From Paraburkholderia atlantica (GTDB lineage: Bacteria > Pseudomonadota > Gammaproteobacteria > Burkholderiales > Burkholderiaceae): a stretch of DNA of 64,000 nucleotides. Position numbers and translations under genes: made by a program. Numbering within the stretch: the first letter of the stretch is position 1; every line of letters starts with the position of its first letter. The notes under the pieces were generated by a model. That model ran no database searches, had not been told where the DNA came from, and worked only from the letters and a program-made list of their open reading frames with translations. The stretch covers positions 62,001 to 126,000 of the forward strand of contig NZ_WHNQ01000024.1 in assembly GCF_009362785.1 (NCBI RefSeq), read 5' to 3'. Positions 42,093 through 50,886 of the stretch are shown in pieces.

Positions 42093-43082
42093 TCAGTAGC
42101 GAATGACCGACGCGCCCCATGTGAAGCCGCCGCCGACGCCTTCGATCAGCACGTTCTGGCCGCGCTTGATGCGGCCGTCGCGCACCGCGACGTCGAGTGC
42201 AAGCGGAATGGATGCCGCCGACGTATTGCCGTGCTCGCCCACCGTTACGACCATGCGCTCCTGCGGCAGGCCGAGCTTGCGGCAGGTGCTTTGCATGATG
42301 CGGATATTGGCCTGATGCGGAATCAGCCAGTCGATCTGCTCGGGCTGCAGTTCGGCTTTTTCCAACGCTTCGATTGCGACCTTCTCGAGCACGTTGACGG
42401 CAAGCTTGAACACCGCCTGACCGTCCATGTGCAGGAACGCGCTGCCGGCGACCACGCCGCCGTTCACGTTGCCCGGGGTGCACAAAATGTTCGAATGGCT
42501 GCCGTCTGCGTGCAGCGCGCTCGAGAGCACGCCCGGTTCGTCGGAGGCCTGCAGGATTACCGCGCCGGCGCCATCGCCGAACAGCACGCAGGTGGTGCGG
42601 TCGTTGAAATCGAGAATGCGCGAGAAGGTTTCCGCGCCGACCACGAGGGCCGTGCGATGCTGGCCGGTGCGAATCAGGCTGTCCACCGTCGCGACCGCAT
42701 AGGCGAAGCCGGAGCAGACCGCCTGCACATCGAACGCGGCGCCCTGATTCTTGATGCCGAGCTTGTTCTGCAGCAGACAGGCGGTGCTCGGGAACACGAA
42801 GTCCGGTGTGGAGGTGGCGACGACGATCAGGTCGATGGACTGCGGATCGATGTCCGCCGCTTCGATCGCACGCTGCGAGGCGATCAATGCGAGGTCGCTG
42901 GTGGTGACGTCCGGATCGGCGAAGTGACGCGCATGGATGCCCGTGCGCGCGACGATCCATTCGTCGCTCGTTTCGACACCTTGCCTGGCGAGACGTTCAG
43001 CCAGATCCTGATTGGTGACGCGGTTGGGCGGCAGGCAGCTGCCGGTGCCCAGCACGCGGGAGTAGATTGAGGATTGAGCCAT
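42093..43082 (-). CDS. fabH: 3-oxoacyl-ACP synthase III
   Basis: A 329-residue enzyme that starts fatty-acid synthesis by joining acetyl-CoA and malonyl-ACP. The triad is Cys in DVQAVCSGFAYA near residue 120, His in LIPHQANIRI near 253 and Asn in GEHGNTSAASIP near 283. ATG at 43082 shares its A with the TAA of plsX, so the two genes are translationally coupled. Confidence 0.97.
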   Translation of the reverse strand: MAQSSIYSRVLGTGSCLPPNRVTNQDLAERLARQGVETSDEWIVARTGIHARHFADPDVTTSDLALIASQRAIEAADIDPQSIDLIVVATSTPDFVFPSTACLLQNKLGIKNQGAAFDVQAVCSGFAYAVATVDSLIRTGQHRTALVVGAETFSRILDFNDRTTCVLFGDGAGAVILQASDEPGVLSSALHADGSHSNILCTPGNVNGGVVAGSAFLHMDGQAVFKLAVNVLEKVAIEALEKAELQPEQIDWLIPHQANIRIMQSTCRKLGLPQERMVVTVGEHGNTSAASIPLALDVAVRDGRIKRGQNVLIEGVGGGFTWGASVIRY

Positions 43083-44188
43083 TATGCCTTCGAGGATTGC
43101 GCAGCGTAGGGCTCGGCCGGCTGGCCTGCGATCGGGCTTGCGTGACCCGCACCGCTTGCGTCGCGCGCTGCCTGTTCGAGAGAACCCGCGTTCTCTTCCA
43201 TCGCTCGCGCAAGGCGCTCCAGCACGCCGTTTTTGACGGCATCATACCCGCGTTTGATAGCCCACTCAAACGCGTAGGCATCGGCGGAACCGTGGCTTTT
43301 GATAACGAGACCGCGCAAGCCGAGCAGCGCGGCGCCGTTGTATTGCCGATGATCGACGCGTTTCTTGAAGCGCATCAATACCGGCAGCGCGAGCACCGCC
43401 ATCACCTTGGTCAGCCACGACCGGCCGAACTCTTCCTTGATGATATTGGACAGCATCTGCGCGAGACCTTCCGACGTCTTCAGCGCGACATTGCCGACAA
43501 AGCCATCGCAGACGATCACGTCGACGGTGCCCTTGTAGATGTCGTCGCCTTCGACATTGCCATGAAAGTTCAGTGTACTCGCACGCAGCAGTTCGCCGGC
43601 GCGTTTGATGATGTCGTTGCCCTTGATGACTTCTTCGCCGATGTTGAGCAGGCCGATGGTGGGCCGCTCTTTCCCTTCGAGCGCGGACACGAGCGCGTGC
43701 CCCATCTCGGCGAACTGCAGCAGGTGCTGCGGCTCGCAGTCGACGTTGGCGCCCAGGTCGAGCATCATCGTGTAGCCGGTGGGATTGGGCAGGGCGAACG
43801 CGATAGCCGGGCGTTCGATGCCCGACAGCGTTTTCAGCACATAACGCGAGACCGCCATCAGCGCACCGGTGTTGCCGGCGGAAATGCAGGCTTGCGCCTC
43901 GCCTTCTTTGACGCGGTTCAGCGCCACGCGCATCGACGAGTCTTTTTTCTTGCGCAGCGCGACCTCGACCGGATCGTCCATCGCGACGACCTCGGTAGCT
44001 GGCACGACGGTCAGCGCCGGCAGATCTTGAGCCTTGAGCTTCTTCAGCTGCGCACGAATCGCACTTTCAATGCCGACGAGCAGCAACTGCGCATCGGGAT
44101 GCGAACGAACGAAGTTGACGGCAGCGGGAACGGTCACGGACGGGCCGTGGTCGCCTCCCATGCAATCTATCGTGAGCTTTACTGTCAT
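43082..44188 (-). CDS. plsX: Phosphate acyltransferase
   Basis: A 368-residue peripheral membrane enzyme that converts acyl-ACP to acyl-phosphate for phospholipid synthesis. The start MTVKLTIDCMGGDHGPSVTV and the later SAGNTGALMAVS and CDGFVGNVALKTSEG are family signatures. The last 35 or so residues form an Ala-rich tail. It sits 24 bases downstream of a terminator-like hairpin and directly upstream of fabH. Confidence 0.97.
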   Translation of the reverse strand: MTVKLTIDCMGGDHGPSVTVPAAVNFVRSHPDAQLLLVGIESAIRAQLKKLKAQDLPALTVVPATEVVAMDDPVEVALRKKKDSSMRVALNRVKEGEAQACISAGNTGALMAVSRYVLKTLSGIERPAIAFALPNPTGYTMMLDLGANVDCEPQHLLQFAEMGHALVSALEGKERPTIGLLNIGEEVIKGNDIIKRAGELLRASTLNFHGNVEGDDIYKGTVDVIVCDGFVGNVALKTSEGLAQMLSNIIKEEFGRSWLTKVMAVLALPVLMRFKKRVDHRQYNGAALLGLRGLVIKSHGSADAYAFEWAIKRGYDAVKNGVLERLARAMEENAGSLEQAARDASGAGHASPIAGQPAEPYAAQSSKA

Positions 44189-44211
44189 GGAGTGCGACGA
44201 ATTTCAGACAC

Positions 44212-44241
44212 AAAAAAGCGGCAGTTGAATGCCGCCTTTTT
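44212..44241 (-). terminator. Terminator or attenuator between rpmF and plsX
   Basis: GCGGCA with its A-run (44212-44223) pairs with TGCCGCCTTTTT (44230-44241) with one mismatch around GTTGAA. On the minus strand the stem is followed by TTTTTTG. It ends only 24 bases before plsX, leaving little space for a new promoter, which suggests partial read-through. Confidence 0.75.
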
Positions 44242-44311
44242 GCCGAACCGGGAAAATGTCAAGCGAGCCGATCGCTACGCGAAACGCCACAGGGCGCATC
44301 GCAGTCAACGA

Positions 44312-44491
44312 CTAGTCGTTCTTCGTCTTGACGACTTTCTTGCCGCGATAGTAGCCGTTCGGGCTAATGTGGTGACGCAGATGCACTTCGCCCGTGCTCG
44401 GCTCGACGGCCAGCGGCGCTGCCGTCAGGAAATCGTGCGAACGGTGCATGCCGCGCTTCGACGGCGACTTCTTGTTTTGTTGAACTGCCAT
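44312..44491 (-). CDS. rpmF: 50S ribosomal protein L32
   Basis: A 59-residue basic protein starting MAVQQNKKSPSKRGMHRSHD. The C-terminal half HHISPNGYYRGKKVVKTKND lacks the zinc-binding Cys pairs of some L32 forms, as expected for this Cys-free form. ATG at 44491 has GGAG 8 bases upstream. It lies between yceD and plsX, the standard order. Confidence 0.97.
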   Translation of the reverse strand: MAVQQNKKSPSKRGMHRSHDFLTAAPLAVEPSTGEVHLRHHISPNGYYRGKKVVKTKND

Positions 44492-44593
44492 GACTAAAAC
44501 TCCAAAAAATTTTCCGAATTCTAACACAGCCCGATACGGACTTAACCACTGGCCGAATGGCCAATGCGCCCACATCGCGCCCCCTGCAACTGT

Positions 44594-45250
44594 TCAGTGC
44601 TTCTTGCCGCCCGGTTCGTCGCGTTTCAGACTTTCGAGCGCCGCGAACGGATTGCGCCGTTCGCGGGACTGATCCGGCTCGCCGACACCGCCAACTTCGT
44701 CCTGCGCGGCTTCATCGCCCTCGCCTTCGCTGCCGTCCGCGCCCGAGACGAGGCTCTCGTGCACTTCAGGACAGACCTCGTGTTTGGGCACGAGCGGCAA
44801 AGAAAGCAGCAACTCTTCTTCGATCAAGTCGATGAGATCGAACTGGCGCGAGCCCACGATCACCTCGACTTCATCCTCGTCGAGCGGAAACTCTTCGGCT
44901 TCCGCCTCCGTATTGACGACACGGTAAATTGCATCGACGTTGAACGCCTGCGAATACGGCGTCAAGCACCGCTGGCATTCGAGCCACGCGGCGCCATGAA
45001 TCGCCAGCCGCAGATAAGGCTGGGGACCTTCGGTGCCGTCGTCCTGCAATTCCGGCTGCGTCGTCCCTTCGGCCTGCCATGTGAACGCGGTGTCGCGATC
45101 TGGCGCTTCCGCCGGGACTTCGTTTAACATGCGCGGCAGTTGCGAGACGCGCACGACACCCGCGGCCTGACGTCCGCTCCGCGCAAATTCGAACAGATCG
45201 AGTTCATGCGGGTCGGACAGACCTGCAGGTTTGCCAGGATGTTGAGTCAT
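44594..45250 (-). CDS. yceD: YceD/DUF177 family protein linked to 23S rRNA and L32
   Basis: A 218-residue acidic protein. The core contains the two Cys pairs CQRC (AWLECQRCLTPYSQAF near residue 98) and the later HEVCPEVHE segment; the RNPFAALESLK C-terminus is typical. YceD homologues are needed for 23S rRNA accumulation in plants and bacteria. Upstream residues of the frame are discounted because ATG at 45250 has AGGAG 6 bases before it. It heads the rpmF-plsX-fab operon. Confidence 0.93.
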   Translation of the reverse strand: MTQHPGKPAGLSDPHELDLFEFARSGRQAAGVVRVSQLPRMLNEVPAEAPDRDTAFTWQAEGTTQPELQDDGTEGPQPYLRLAIHGAAWLECQRCLTPYSQAFNVDAIYRVVNTEAEAEEFPLDEDEVEVIVGSRQFDLIDLIEEELLLSLPLVPKHEVCPEVHESLVSGADGSEGEGDEAAQDEVGGVGEPDQSRERRNPFAALESLKRDEPGGKKH

Positions 45251-45559
45251 GTGCGCTCCTGCGTCGGCAAGCAAGTTGCCGGGGTGATTCGCGAAGGACG
45301 ATCAAATCCGCCGCGAAGATATCCGGTGTGCGAGGAAGCCAGTGGGGGCCAGCGGCCGTTGCGTTCAACCCTGCCGGGCTTTCTTCGACCTTCGGACTGC
45401 CGAAAGCCGCTGAACGCGCCGAGACCCTTCAAGCACAAGCATACCGTGAAAAGCCCAAAATCATATCCGTTTTGTCTTTTCGAGTCAAACACTTAAGCCC
45501 GTACGCACACGAGCCTCGCGCGACCCCGTACGACCCGCCTCTTCAGTTGCCCGCAAACC
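45251..45559. other. Divergent promoter region between yceD and maf
   Basis: 309 bases without a gene. It carries a strong sigma-70 candidate for yceD on the minus strand (45460-45488). No clear promoter for maf was seen. Confidence 0.6.
45460..45488 (-). promoter_or_regulatory. Near-consensus sigma-70 promoter of the yceD-rpmF-plsX-fab operon
   Basis: On the minus strand TTGACT (45488-45483) and TATGAT (45465-45460) are separated by exactly 17 bases; each box has one change from consensus. Transcription would begin near 45453 and leave a 5' leader of about 200 nucleotides before yceD. It is one of the best promoter matches in the window. Confidence 0.75.
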
Positions 45560-46177
45560 ATGCCTGATTCCTCCAAACGCCCGCCACGCCTGATTCTGGC
45601 GTCGAGTTCGCAGTATCGCCGCGAGTTGCTCGAACGCCTGCGCGTGCCGTTCGACATCGTCGTGCCTGCGATCGACGAGACCCCTCTCGCCGGTGAAATG
45701 CCCGAAACCACCGCGCTGCGCCTCGCCGAAGCCAAAGCCCGCGCGGTCGCCCAAGGCCTCTCCGCCGCCGAACGCGCCCTCGTGATCGGCTCCGACCAAG
45801 TCGCCACCTATGACGGCCTGCAGATCGGCAAACCCGGCTCGCACGACAAGGCGCTCGCGCAATTGCAGGCGATGCGCGGTCGCGAGGTGCTATTCCATAG
45901 CGCGCTGTGTCTGTTCGACAGCGCGACGGACAGAGCGCAAACCGTCGACGTGATCACTCGTGTGCGCTTTCGCGACCTGCCTGACGCAGCACTCGACGCC
46001 TATCTGCGCGCGGAAACGCCATACGACGTAGCCGGCAGCGCGAAATCCGAAGGACTCGGCATCGCGCTGCTGGAGGCGATCCATTCCGACGATCCGACCG
46101 CGCTCGTCGGCCTGCCGCTGATCGCGTTGTCGCACATGCTGCTTGCGGCCAACTATCCGCTTTTGGGGACACGATGA
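45560..46177 (+). CDS. Maf-family nucleotide pyrophosphatase, YceF type
   Basis: A 205-residue house-cleaning enzyme that hydrolyses modified nucleoside triphosphates (the YceF branch prefers 7-methyl-GTP). The start PRLILASSSQYRRELLERL is the phosphate-binding loop, IGSDQVATYDG near residue 76 holds the catalytic Asp, and the GSAKSEGLGIALLE segment is the YceF-type substrate loop. It overlaps the next gene by 4 bases (ATGA). Confidence 0.93.
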   Translation: MPDSSKRPPRLILASSSQYRRELLERLRVPFDIVVPAIDETPLAGEMPETTALRLAEAKARAVAQGLSAAERALVIGSDQVATYDGLQIGKPGSHDKALAQLQAMRGREVLFHSALCLFDSATDRAQTVDVITRVRFRDLPDAALDAYLRAETPYDVAGSAKSEGLGIALLEAIHSDDPTALVGLPLIALSHMLLAANYPLLGTR

Positions 46178-46893
46178 CCGGTACGCTCTATCTGATTCCG
46201 AACACACTCGGCGAAGGCGACGCAAGCGCCCTCGAGTTGGTGTTGCCCGTGGCCGTGCGCGCCCGCGCGGCGTCGCTGCACTATTACATTGGCGAAAACG
46301 CGAAAACCACCCGCGCGTTCCTGAAAAAAGTCGGCACAGAATGGCCGATTCAGGAAATCGAGATTCGCGAACTGAACGTCAATACGCCGGCTGGCGAAAT
46401 CGACAAACTGCTCGCGCCGCTGCTGTCGGGCACCGACGCGGGCCTCGTCTCCGAGGCTGGCTGCCCGGCAGTCGCGGACCCGGGCGCGCTACTCGTGCGA
46501 CGCGCGCACGAGCGCGGCGTAAAGGTCGTGCCGCTGGTCGGACCGAGTTCGATTCTGCTCGCGCTTATGGCGTCTGGACTGAACGGCCAAAGCTTCGCGT
46601 TTCACGGCTACCTGCCCGTCGACGCCGCCGAGCGCGCCAAACGTCTGCGCGATCTCGAGCAACAGTCGCGCAAGAGCAAACAGACGCAGATCTTCATCGA
46701 AACGCCGTACCGGAATCGTGCGTTGCTCGATACATTGCTCGCGACCTGCGCACCGTCGACGCTCGTCTGCGTGGCGGTCGATCTGACGCTGCCGAGCGAA
46801 GTGATCGCAAGCCGGAGCGTTGCGGACTGGAAAAAGAAGCCTGAGATCGACCTGCATAAGCGACCGGCGATCTTTCTGATTCTGGCGGTCTGA
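46174..46893 (+). CDS. RsmI-like SAM-dependent methyltransferase
   Basis: A 239-residue protein of the tetrapyrrole/RsmI methylase fold. GTLYLIPNTLGEGDASA is the N-terminal loop, GLVSEAGCPAVADPGALLV holds the SAM-binding site, and VPLVGPSSILLALMASGLNGQSF is the family signature. It looks like the short RsmI paralogue widely found beside maf in beta-proteobacteria rather than RsmI itself, so the substrate is not known. Confidence 0.88.
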   Translation: MTGTLYLIPNTLGEGDASALELVLPVAVRARAASLHYYIGENAKTTRAFLKKVGTEWPIQEIEIRELNVNTPAGEIDKLLAPLLSGTDAGLVSEAGCPAVADPGALLVRRAHERGVKVVPLVGPSSILLALMASGLNGQSFAFHGYLPVDAAERAKRLRDLEQQSRKSKQTQIFIETPYRNRALLDTLLATCAPSTLVCVAVDLTLPSEVIASRSVADWKKKPEIDLHKRPAIFLILAV

Positions 46894-47003
46894 GCGCGGC
46901 CCCCGCCTGCCAGCGAAGAGCAGGCAGCAGCGAAACCCGCATGAGACAGAGCCCACGCGATCGGCCACAGCCGACCACGCGGGCCTCTCTTAATATGGCG
47001 AGT

Positions 47004-48005
47004 TCAATGCAGATTGATCTTCGAGCCGAGTGCCATCGCCCGAACCGCGCCGGCACCTACCGCCGCGCCGAATTTGCGGGCAACGCGGTCCGTAATGCTC
47101 TCTTTTACCGTGTAATCGACGATATCGGGTGCCTTGAAGATCTCGCGCGCGACGTAATTCGCATCGCCAAAACCATCCGCGAGGCCCAGCTCGACGCTTT
47201 TCTGCCCCGTCCAAAACAGACCTGAGAACATGTCCGGCGTCTCATGCAGACGCTTGCCGCGCCCCTGACGCACTGCGTCGATGAATTGCGCGTGGATTTG
47301 GTCGAGCATGACCTGCGCATGTTCGTCCATCTTCGGCGTTTCCGGCGAGAACGGGTCGAAGAAACCCTTGTTCTCACCCGAGGTATGCAGCCGACGCTGA
47401 ACCCCCAGCTTGTCCATCAGGCCGGTAAAACCGAAGCTGTCCATCAGCACGCCGATCGAACCGACGATGCTCGCCTTGTCAACATAAATCTTCTCCGCCG
47501 CCGCGGCCGCGTAGTAGCCGCCGGACGCGCACATATCGCCAACTACGACATACAGCGGAATAGACGGATATTTACCGCGCAATCGCCGCACTTCGCTATT
47601 GATAATGCCCGCCTGCACCGGACTGCCGCCCGGGCTGTTGCAATACAGAATCACGCCGGCGGTATTCGAATCCTCAAATGCGGAATCGAGGGCAGTGTTC
47701 ACATCTTCGGCGTTCGCATTCGAATCCGCTGCGATCTCGCCATCGATCGACACCATCGCCGTATGTCGGCCAGTCGTGGCGACCCGCTCGCCCGAAAAAC
47801 TCAGACCCCCCCACACTACCAGCGCGAGCACTCCGAGAAACAGGAAGCGGAAAAAAATCCGCCAGCGCCGCGCGGCGCGTTGCTCGTTGATCGCGGCAAG
47901 CGCGATGCGCTCGAGCGCGGCGCGCTCCCAGCCGGGCTGATCGGCGGGCACACCGGAGCGGCCTCCCGAGGCAGGGTCCTTTTCGGGGGTCAAATTGTCG
48001 GACAT
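47004..48005 (-). CDS. S49 signal-peptide peptidase (SppA-like)
   Basis: A 333-residue inner-membrane serine protease. One N-terminal anchor (IFFRFLFLGVLALVVWGGL, residues 50-68) is followed by the periplasmic domain. NSPGGSPVQAG near residue 122 shapes the oxyanion hole and the nucleophile Ser is in DMCASGGYYAAAAA near 162. It is a single-domain SppA (36K type) and probably degrades cleaved signal peptides. It follows the Rieske gene by 27 bases. Confidence 0.92.
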   Translation of the reverse strand: MSDNLTPEKDPASGGRSGVPADQPGWERAALERIALAAINEQRAARRWRIFFRFLFLGVLALVVWGGLSFSGERVATTGRHTAMVSIDGEIAADSNANAEDVNTALDSAFEDSNTAGVILYCNSPGGSPVQAGIINSEVRRLRGKYPSIPLYVVVGDMCASGGYYAAAAAEKIYVDKASIVGSIGVLMDSFGFTGLMDKLGVQRRLHTSGENKGFFDPFSPETPKMDEHAQVMLDQIHAQFIDAVRQGRGKRLHETPDMFSGLFWTGQKSVELGLADGFGDANYVAREIFKAPDIVDYTVKESITDRVARKFGAAVGAGAVRAMALGSKINLH

Positions 48006-48032
48006 GCGGACAGTGGAAAATTGAAGAGAAAA

Positions 48033-48449
48033 TCAGCGCGTGACCGGCAGCAATTCGCCGTCAGGCAACCAGAATACCGCACGGCCCTCGGGCGTATCTC
48101 GTTCCTCGACCCGCACGGGACGCAATCTGCCCCCGCGACACGGACCACCGACGCATTTGCCGGTATCCGGCGCGTAAATCGCGCCATGCGTCGCGCACAT
48201 CAAGTATAAGCCGGACGATTCGAAGAACTGCCCTTCCTGCCAGTCGAGTTCCATCGGCACATGAGCGCAGCGGTTCAGATAGCCGTACGGGCGGCCATCA
48301 TAGCGGACGAAGAAAACCACCGCGTCCTGCCCGCCGAGCCGTGCGTCGCGCCGGATGCCTTCGCCGCCGTCGACCAGCTCGTCGGCCGCGCAAATGCGCA
48401 CTGCCTGCGCGGCCGCGGCAGTCGCAGCATTCACGCCGTCGGCGCTCAT
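48033..48449 (-). CDS. Rieske [2Fe-2S] protein
   Basis: A 138-residue soluble Rieske protein. The two cluster ligand pairs are CAH (NRCAHVPMELDW) and C-x2-H (LMCATHGAIY), and the disulfide-less GGPCRGGRL loop follows. It lacks any oxygenase or membrane domain, so it is probably a ferredoxin-like electron carrier; partner unknown. The ATG overlaps the stop of the phosphatase gene (ATGA). Confidence 0.9.
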   Translation of the reverse strand: MSADGVNAATAAAAQAVRICAADELVDGGEGIRRDARLGGQDAVVFFVRYDGRPYGYLNRCAHVPMELDWQEGQFFESSGLYLMCATHGAIYAPDTGKCVGGPCRGGRLRPVRVEERDTPEGRAVFWLPDGELLPVTR

Positions 48450-49105
48450 GCGTTCTCCCGCAGCCAGCTGGACAAATCGCTGACGCTCGAAGCAACGAAC
48501 TTCGGCGACATCGCATTCAGCGAATTCGCCGGATGCGCGCCGTAAGTCACTCCGATGCCCGCCACGCCGGCGTTCAGCGCCATCTGCAGATCGTGCGTCG
48601 TATCGCCGATCATGACCGTGCGCGCCGTATCCTGCCCCAATTCGCGGGTAAGTTCGTGCAGCATTGCCGGATGCGGTTTCGAGAAGGTTTCGTCAGCGCA
48701 GCGCGTGCCGTCGAAAAGGCTCGTCAGCCGTGCCTGATCGAGCGCGCGATTAAGCCCGACGCGGCTTTTGCCGGTCGCGACCGCGAGCAGATAGCCGACA
48801 TCGCGCAACTCCTGAAGCATCTCGCGCACGCCGGGGAACAGCTCGGTGGTCTGGTCCTTTACCAGAAAATGAAAGCGATAACGCTCAGAAAGCCGGGAAT
48901 AGTCGGCCGGATCGAGCGTCGGCGCGGCAATCTGCAGTGCGTCGCGCAGGCCCAGGCCGATTACATAGCTCGCGGCTTCGTCGGCGGGTACCGGCAGGCC
49001 GAGATCGCGACACGCCGCCTGGATGCTGCGCGTGATATGCGCGGTCGAATCCATCAGCGTGCCATCCCAGTCAAACACGATCAGGTCAAATTGCTCTCTA
49101 GCCAT
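48446..49105 (-). CDS. HAD-superfamily phosphatase, phosphoglycolate phosphatase-like
   Basis: A 219-residue HAD-IA hydrolase. The nucleophile motif is VFDWDGTLMDS near residue 10, motif II GKS in AVATGKSRVGLNRA near 113 and the acidic motif IV MIGDTTHDLQMA near 168. The gene position beside rluC fits a 2-phosphoglycolate phosphatase of the Gph/YjjG style, but substrate is not provable. Start overlaps the rluC stop by 8 bases. Confidence 0.9.
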   Translation of the reverse strand: MAREQFDLIVFDWDGTLMDSTAHITRSIQAACRDLGLPVPADEAASYVIGLGLRDALQIAAPTLDPADYSRLSERYRFHFLVKDQTTELFPGVREMLQELRDVGYLLAVATGKSRVGLNRALDQARLTSLFDGTRCADETFSKPHPAMLHELTRELGQDTARTVMIGDTTHDLQMALNAGVAGIGVTYGAHPANSLNAMSPKFVASSVSDLSSWLRENA

Positions 49106-50147
49106 GCGAGGTCGTCTCCGGGTTGGACCCAGTGCGTAGTTCGTTGAGTTGTTCTATAAAGCCGCGGCAGTCGGCTGGCAGCGGCGCCTCCAGTTGCAAC
49201 GGCGCGCCGGTGGCCGGATGCGTGAGCTTGAGCCGGTAAGCGTGCAGAAACATACGCTTGATCCCGGGCTTCGCGTTGGCACGAGCCAGAGCCTTGTTAA
49301 GCGCGAAATCACCGTATTTAGCGTCGCCGACGATCGGCAGTGCCAGATGCTGCAGATGCACGCGAATCTGGTGCGTGCGCCCCGTCTTCAGTTCCGCCTC
49401 CAACAGCGCGTAGTCCGGCCAGCGGTCGACCAGATTGAAGATCGTGTGCGAAGCGAGCCCGTCGGCCTGCACGCGCACGCGGCGCTCGCCGTCGGAGGTC
49501 AGGTATTTGTGCAGCGGCTCCTTCACCGCGCGACGGCGCCCCCAGTCGCTTGCCCATTCGCCGTGCACACACGCGTAGTAGCGCTTGTCCATCCGGTTGT
49601 CGCGGATCTGCTCGTGCAGATTGACGAGCGCCGCGCGCTTCTTCGCGAGCATCAGGATGCCCGAGGTCTCGCGATCCAGCCGGTGCACGAGTTCGAGGAA
49701 TTTTGCCTGCGGTCGCGCTTCGCGCATCTGCTCGATCACGCCGAACGCGACTCCGCTGCCACCGTGGACCGCGACGCCGGCCGGCTTGTCGATCACCAGC
49801 AAATGCTCGTCTTCGAACAGAATTTGAAAGCCCGCCGCGGGCACGGGCACGTGGGCTGCCGCCTGATTCGACTGGGCGACGCGGATCGGCGGCACACGCA
49901 CCAGATCACCCAGCTCGAGCCGGTATTGCGCATCGATGCGCCCCTTGTTCACCCGCACTTCACCGCTGCGCAGGATGCGGTAAATATGGCTTTTCGGCAC
50001 GCCCTTGCAGACGCGCAACAGGAAATTATCGATGCGCTGACCGGCCGATCGGTCGTCGATTTCGATCAGCGACACCTGTTCGCTTGAAACCGAGCCTTCG
50101 ACCGCGCCTGCAACCGATCTCTGGGATGTTTTGCCTAACTCTTTCAT
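49098..50147 (-). CDS. rluC: 23S rRNA pseudouridine synthase RluC
   Basis: A 349-residue enzyme that makes pseudouridine at U955, U2504 and U2580 of 23S rRNA. An S4 domain (RIDNFLLRVCKGVPKSHIYRI near residue 37) precedes the catalytic domain, where the Asp nucleophile is in LVHRLDRETSGILML near 155. ATG at 50147 gives MKELGKTSQ; the upstream frame is discounted. It is divergent from rne, the usual arrangement. Confidence 0.95.
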   Translation of the reverse strand: MKELGKTSQRSVAGAVEGSVSSEQVSLIEIDDRSAGQRIDNFLLRVCKGVPKSHIYRILRSGEVRVNKGRIDAQYRLELGDLVRVPPIRVAQSNQAAAHVPVPAAGFQILFEDEHLLVIDKPAGVAVHGGSGVAFGVIEQMREARPQAKFLELVHRLDRETSGILMLAKKRAALVNLHEQIRDNRMDKRYYACVHGEWASDWGRRRAVKEPLHKYLTSDGERRVRVQADGLASHTIFNLVDRWPDYALLEAELKTGRTHQIRVHLQHLALPIVGDAKYGDFALNKALARANAKPGIKRMFLHAYRLKLTHPATGAPLQLEAPLPADCRGFIEQLNELRTGSNPETTSHG

Positions 50148-50481
50148 TCTGAATATAATTTGCCCAGCAGTCCGCGACGGCCGGCGCAGTGTCCGCACAG
50201 CGTCCGGAATGCGGGTGGATTGCGCGAGCGCAAGCGATAAACCGTTATTTTACTTGCGCCGGGGTCTGGTTGCTCGCCCTGAAAATGAGATGCAACAAGT
50301 TGCACGCACGAAGTCCGCACCCGGCAGGGACGGCGCCCGCAGGCGCGTTCGGTCAAGTTCGGCTTCGACGGTAACGGAATTTTGGTAAAAAAGAATTTAG
50401 CTTCCAGCTTCGTGATCCGGGTGGTATGACGCCCTGCTGGACGAAGCTGCAAGTCGCGAAAATACGGCGTGCGCCCGAGGC

Positions 50482-50502
50482 GTCTTGTAGAAAGTACAAG
50501 AC
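50482..50502. repeat. Perfect inverted repeat upstream of rne
   Basis: GTCTTGTA (50482-50489) is exactly complementary to TACAAGAC (50495-50502) around GAAAG. It could be an RNA hairpin in the rne leader or a dimeric repressor site; there is no T-run. Confidence 0.6.
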
Positions 50503-50707
50503 ATGGCGACGTCAAAAGAAAGGCGAGACACCCCCAGCAGGAAAAGACGCGCCGCCTGCGCGAACTTCCCGTTGCGGCACGACCGCGGACTTCGGCCCTT
50601 CGCTCGTGCGCCCAGTTGGCGCGCCGGCTGCATAGGACGAAGACTTGTGAAGGTCTGCTGGCTAAACGCGGCGTGTCAGGCCATGATTTGAAGCCGTGTT
50701 CGCATGT

Positions 50708-50746
50708 GCCCTGCGGCACCGTGCCCGTTTTTTAATCGGGCAGGGC
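50708..50746 (+). promoter_or_regulatory. Alternative hairpins in the rne leader
   Basis: GCCCTGC (50708-50714) can pair with GCAGGGC (50740-50746), while the inner TGCCCG (50722-50727) can pair with CGGGCA (50737-50742); the two pairings compete for 50740-50742. A T-run of six in the loop adds a terminator-like look. This is candidate autoregulation structure. Confidence 0.4.
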
Positions 50747-50886
50747 CCTCTCAGGCAATTCTCCTGCCATCTTTCCCGCTCCAGCGTGCTTGTGAAAACA
50801 CAATAAGACGCGGCACGCCTGCCCTTTACGCTCTCGCGACTGACAACCGCGCAGCTGGGCCGGCGAGGCCGCTCTGGAGCCGTTCA

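Larger units (their letters stand above)
50148..50886. other. Long region between rluC and rne, probably the rne leader
   Basis: 739 bases without a gene. It contains a perfect 8-base inverted repeat (50482-50502) and a set of mutually exclusive stems at 50708-50746. In E. coli the rne leader controls autoregulation, so a similar role is likely here. Confidence 0.6.

Noticed and set aside
40959..43070. A 703-codon open frame opposite fabD and fabH
   Set aside because: Antisense shadow caused by codon bias of two genes with clear catalytic motifs.
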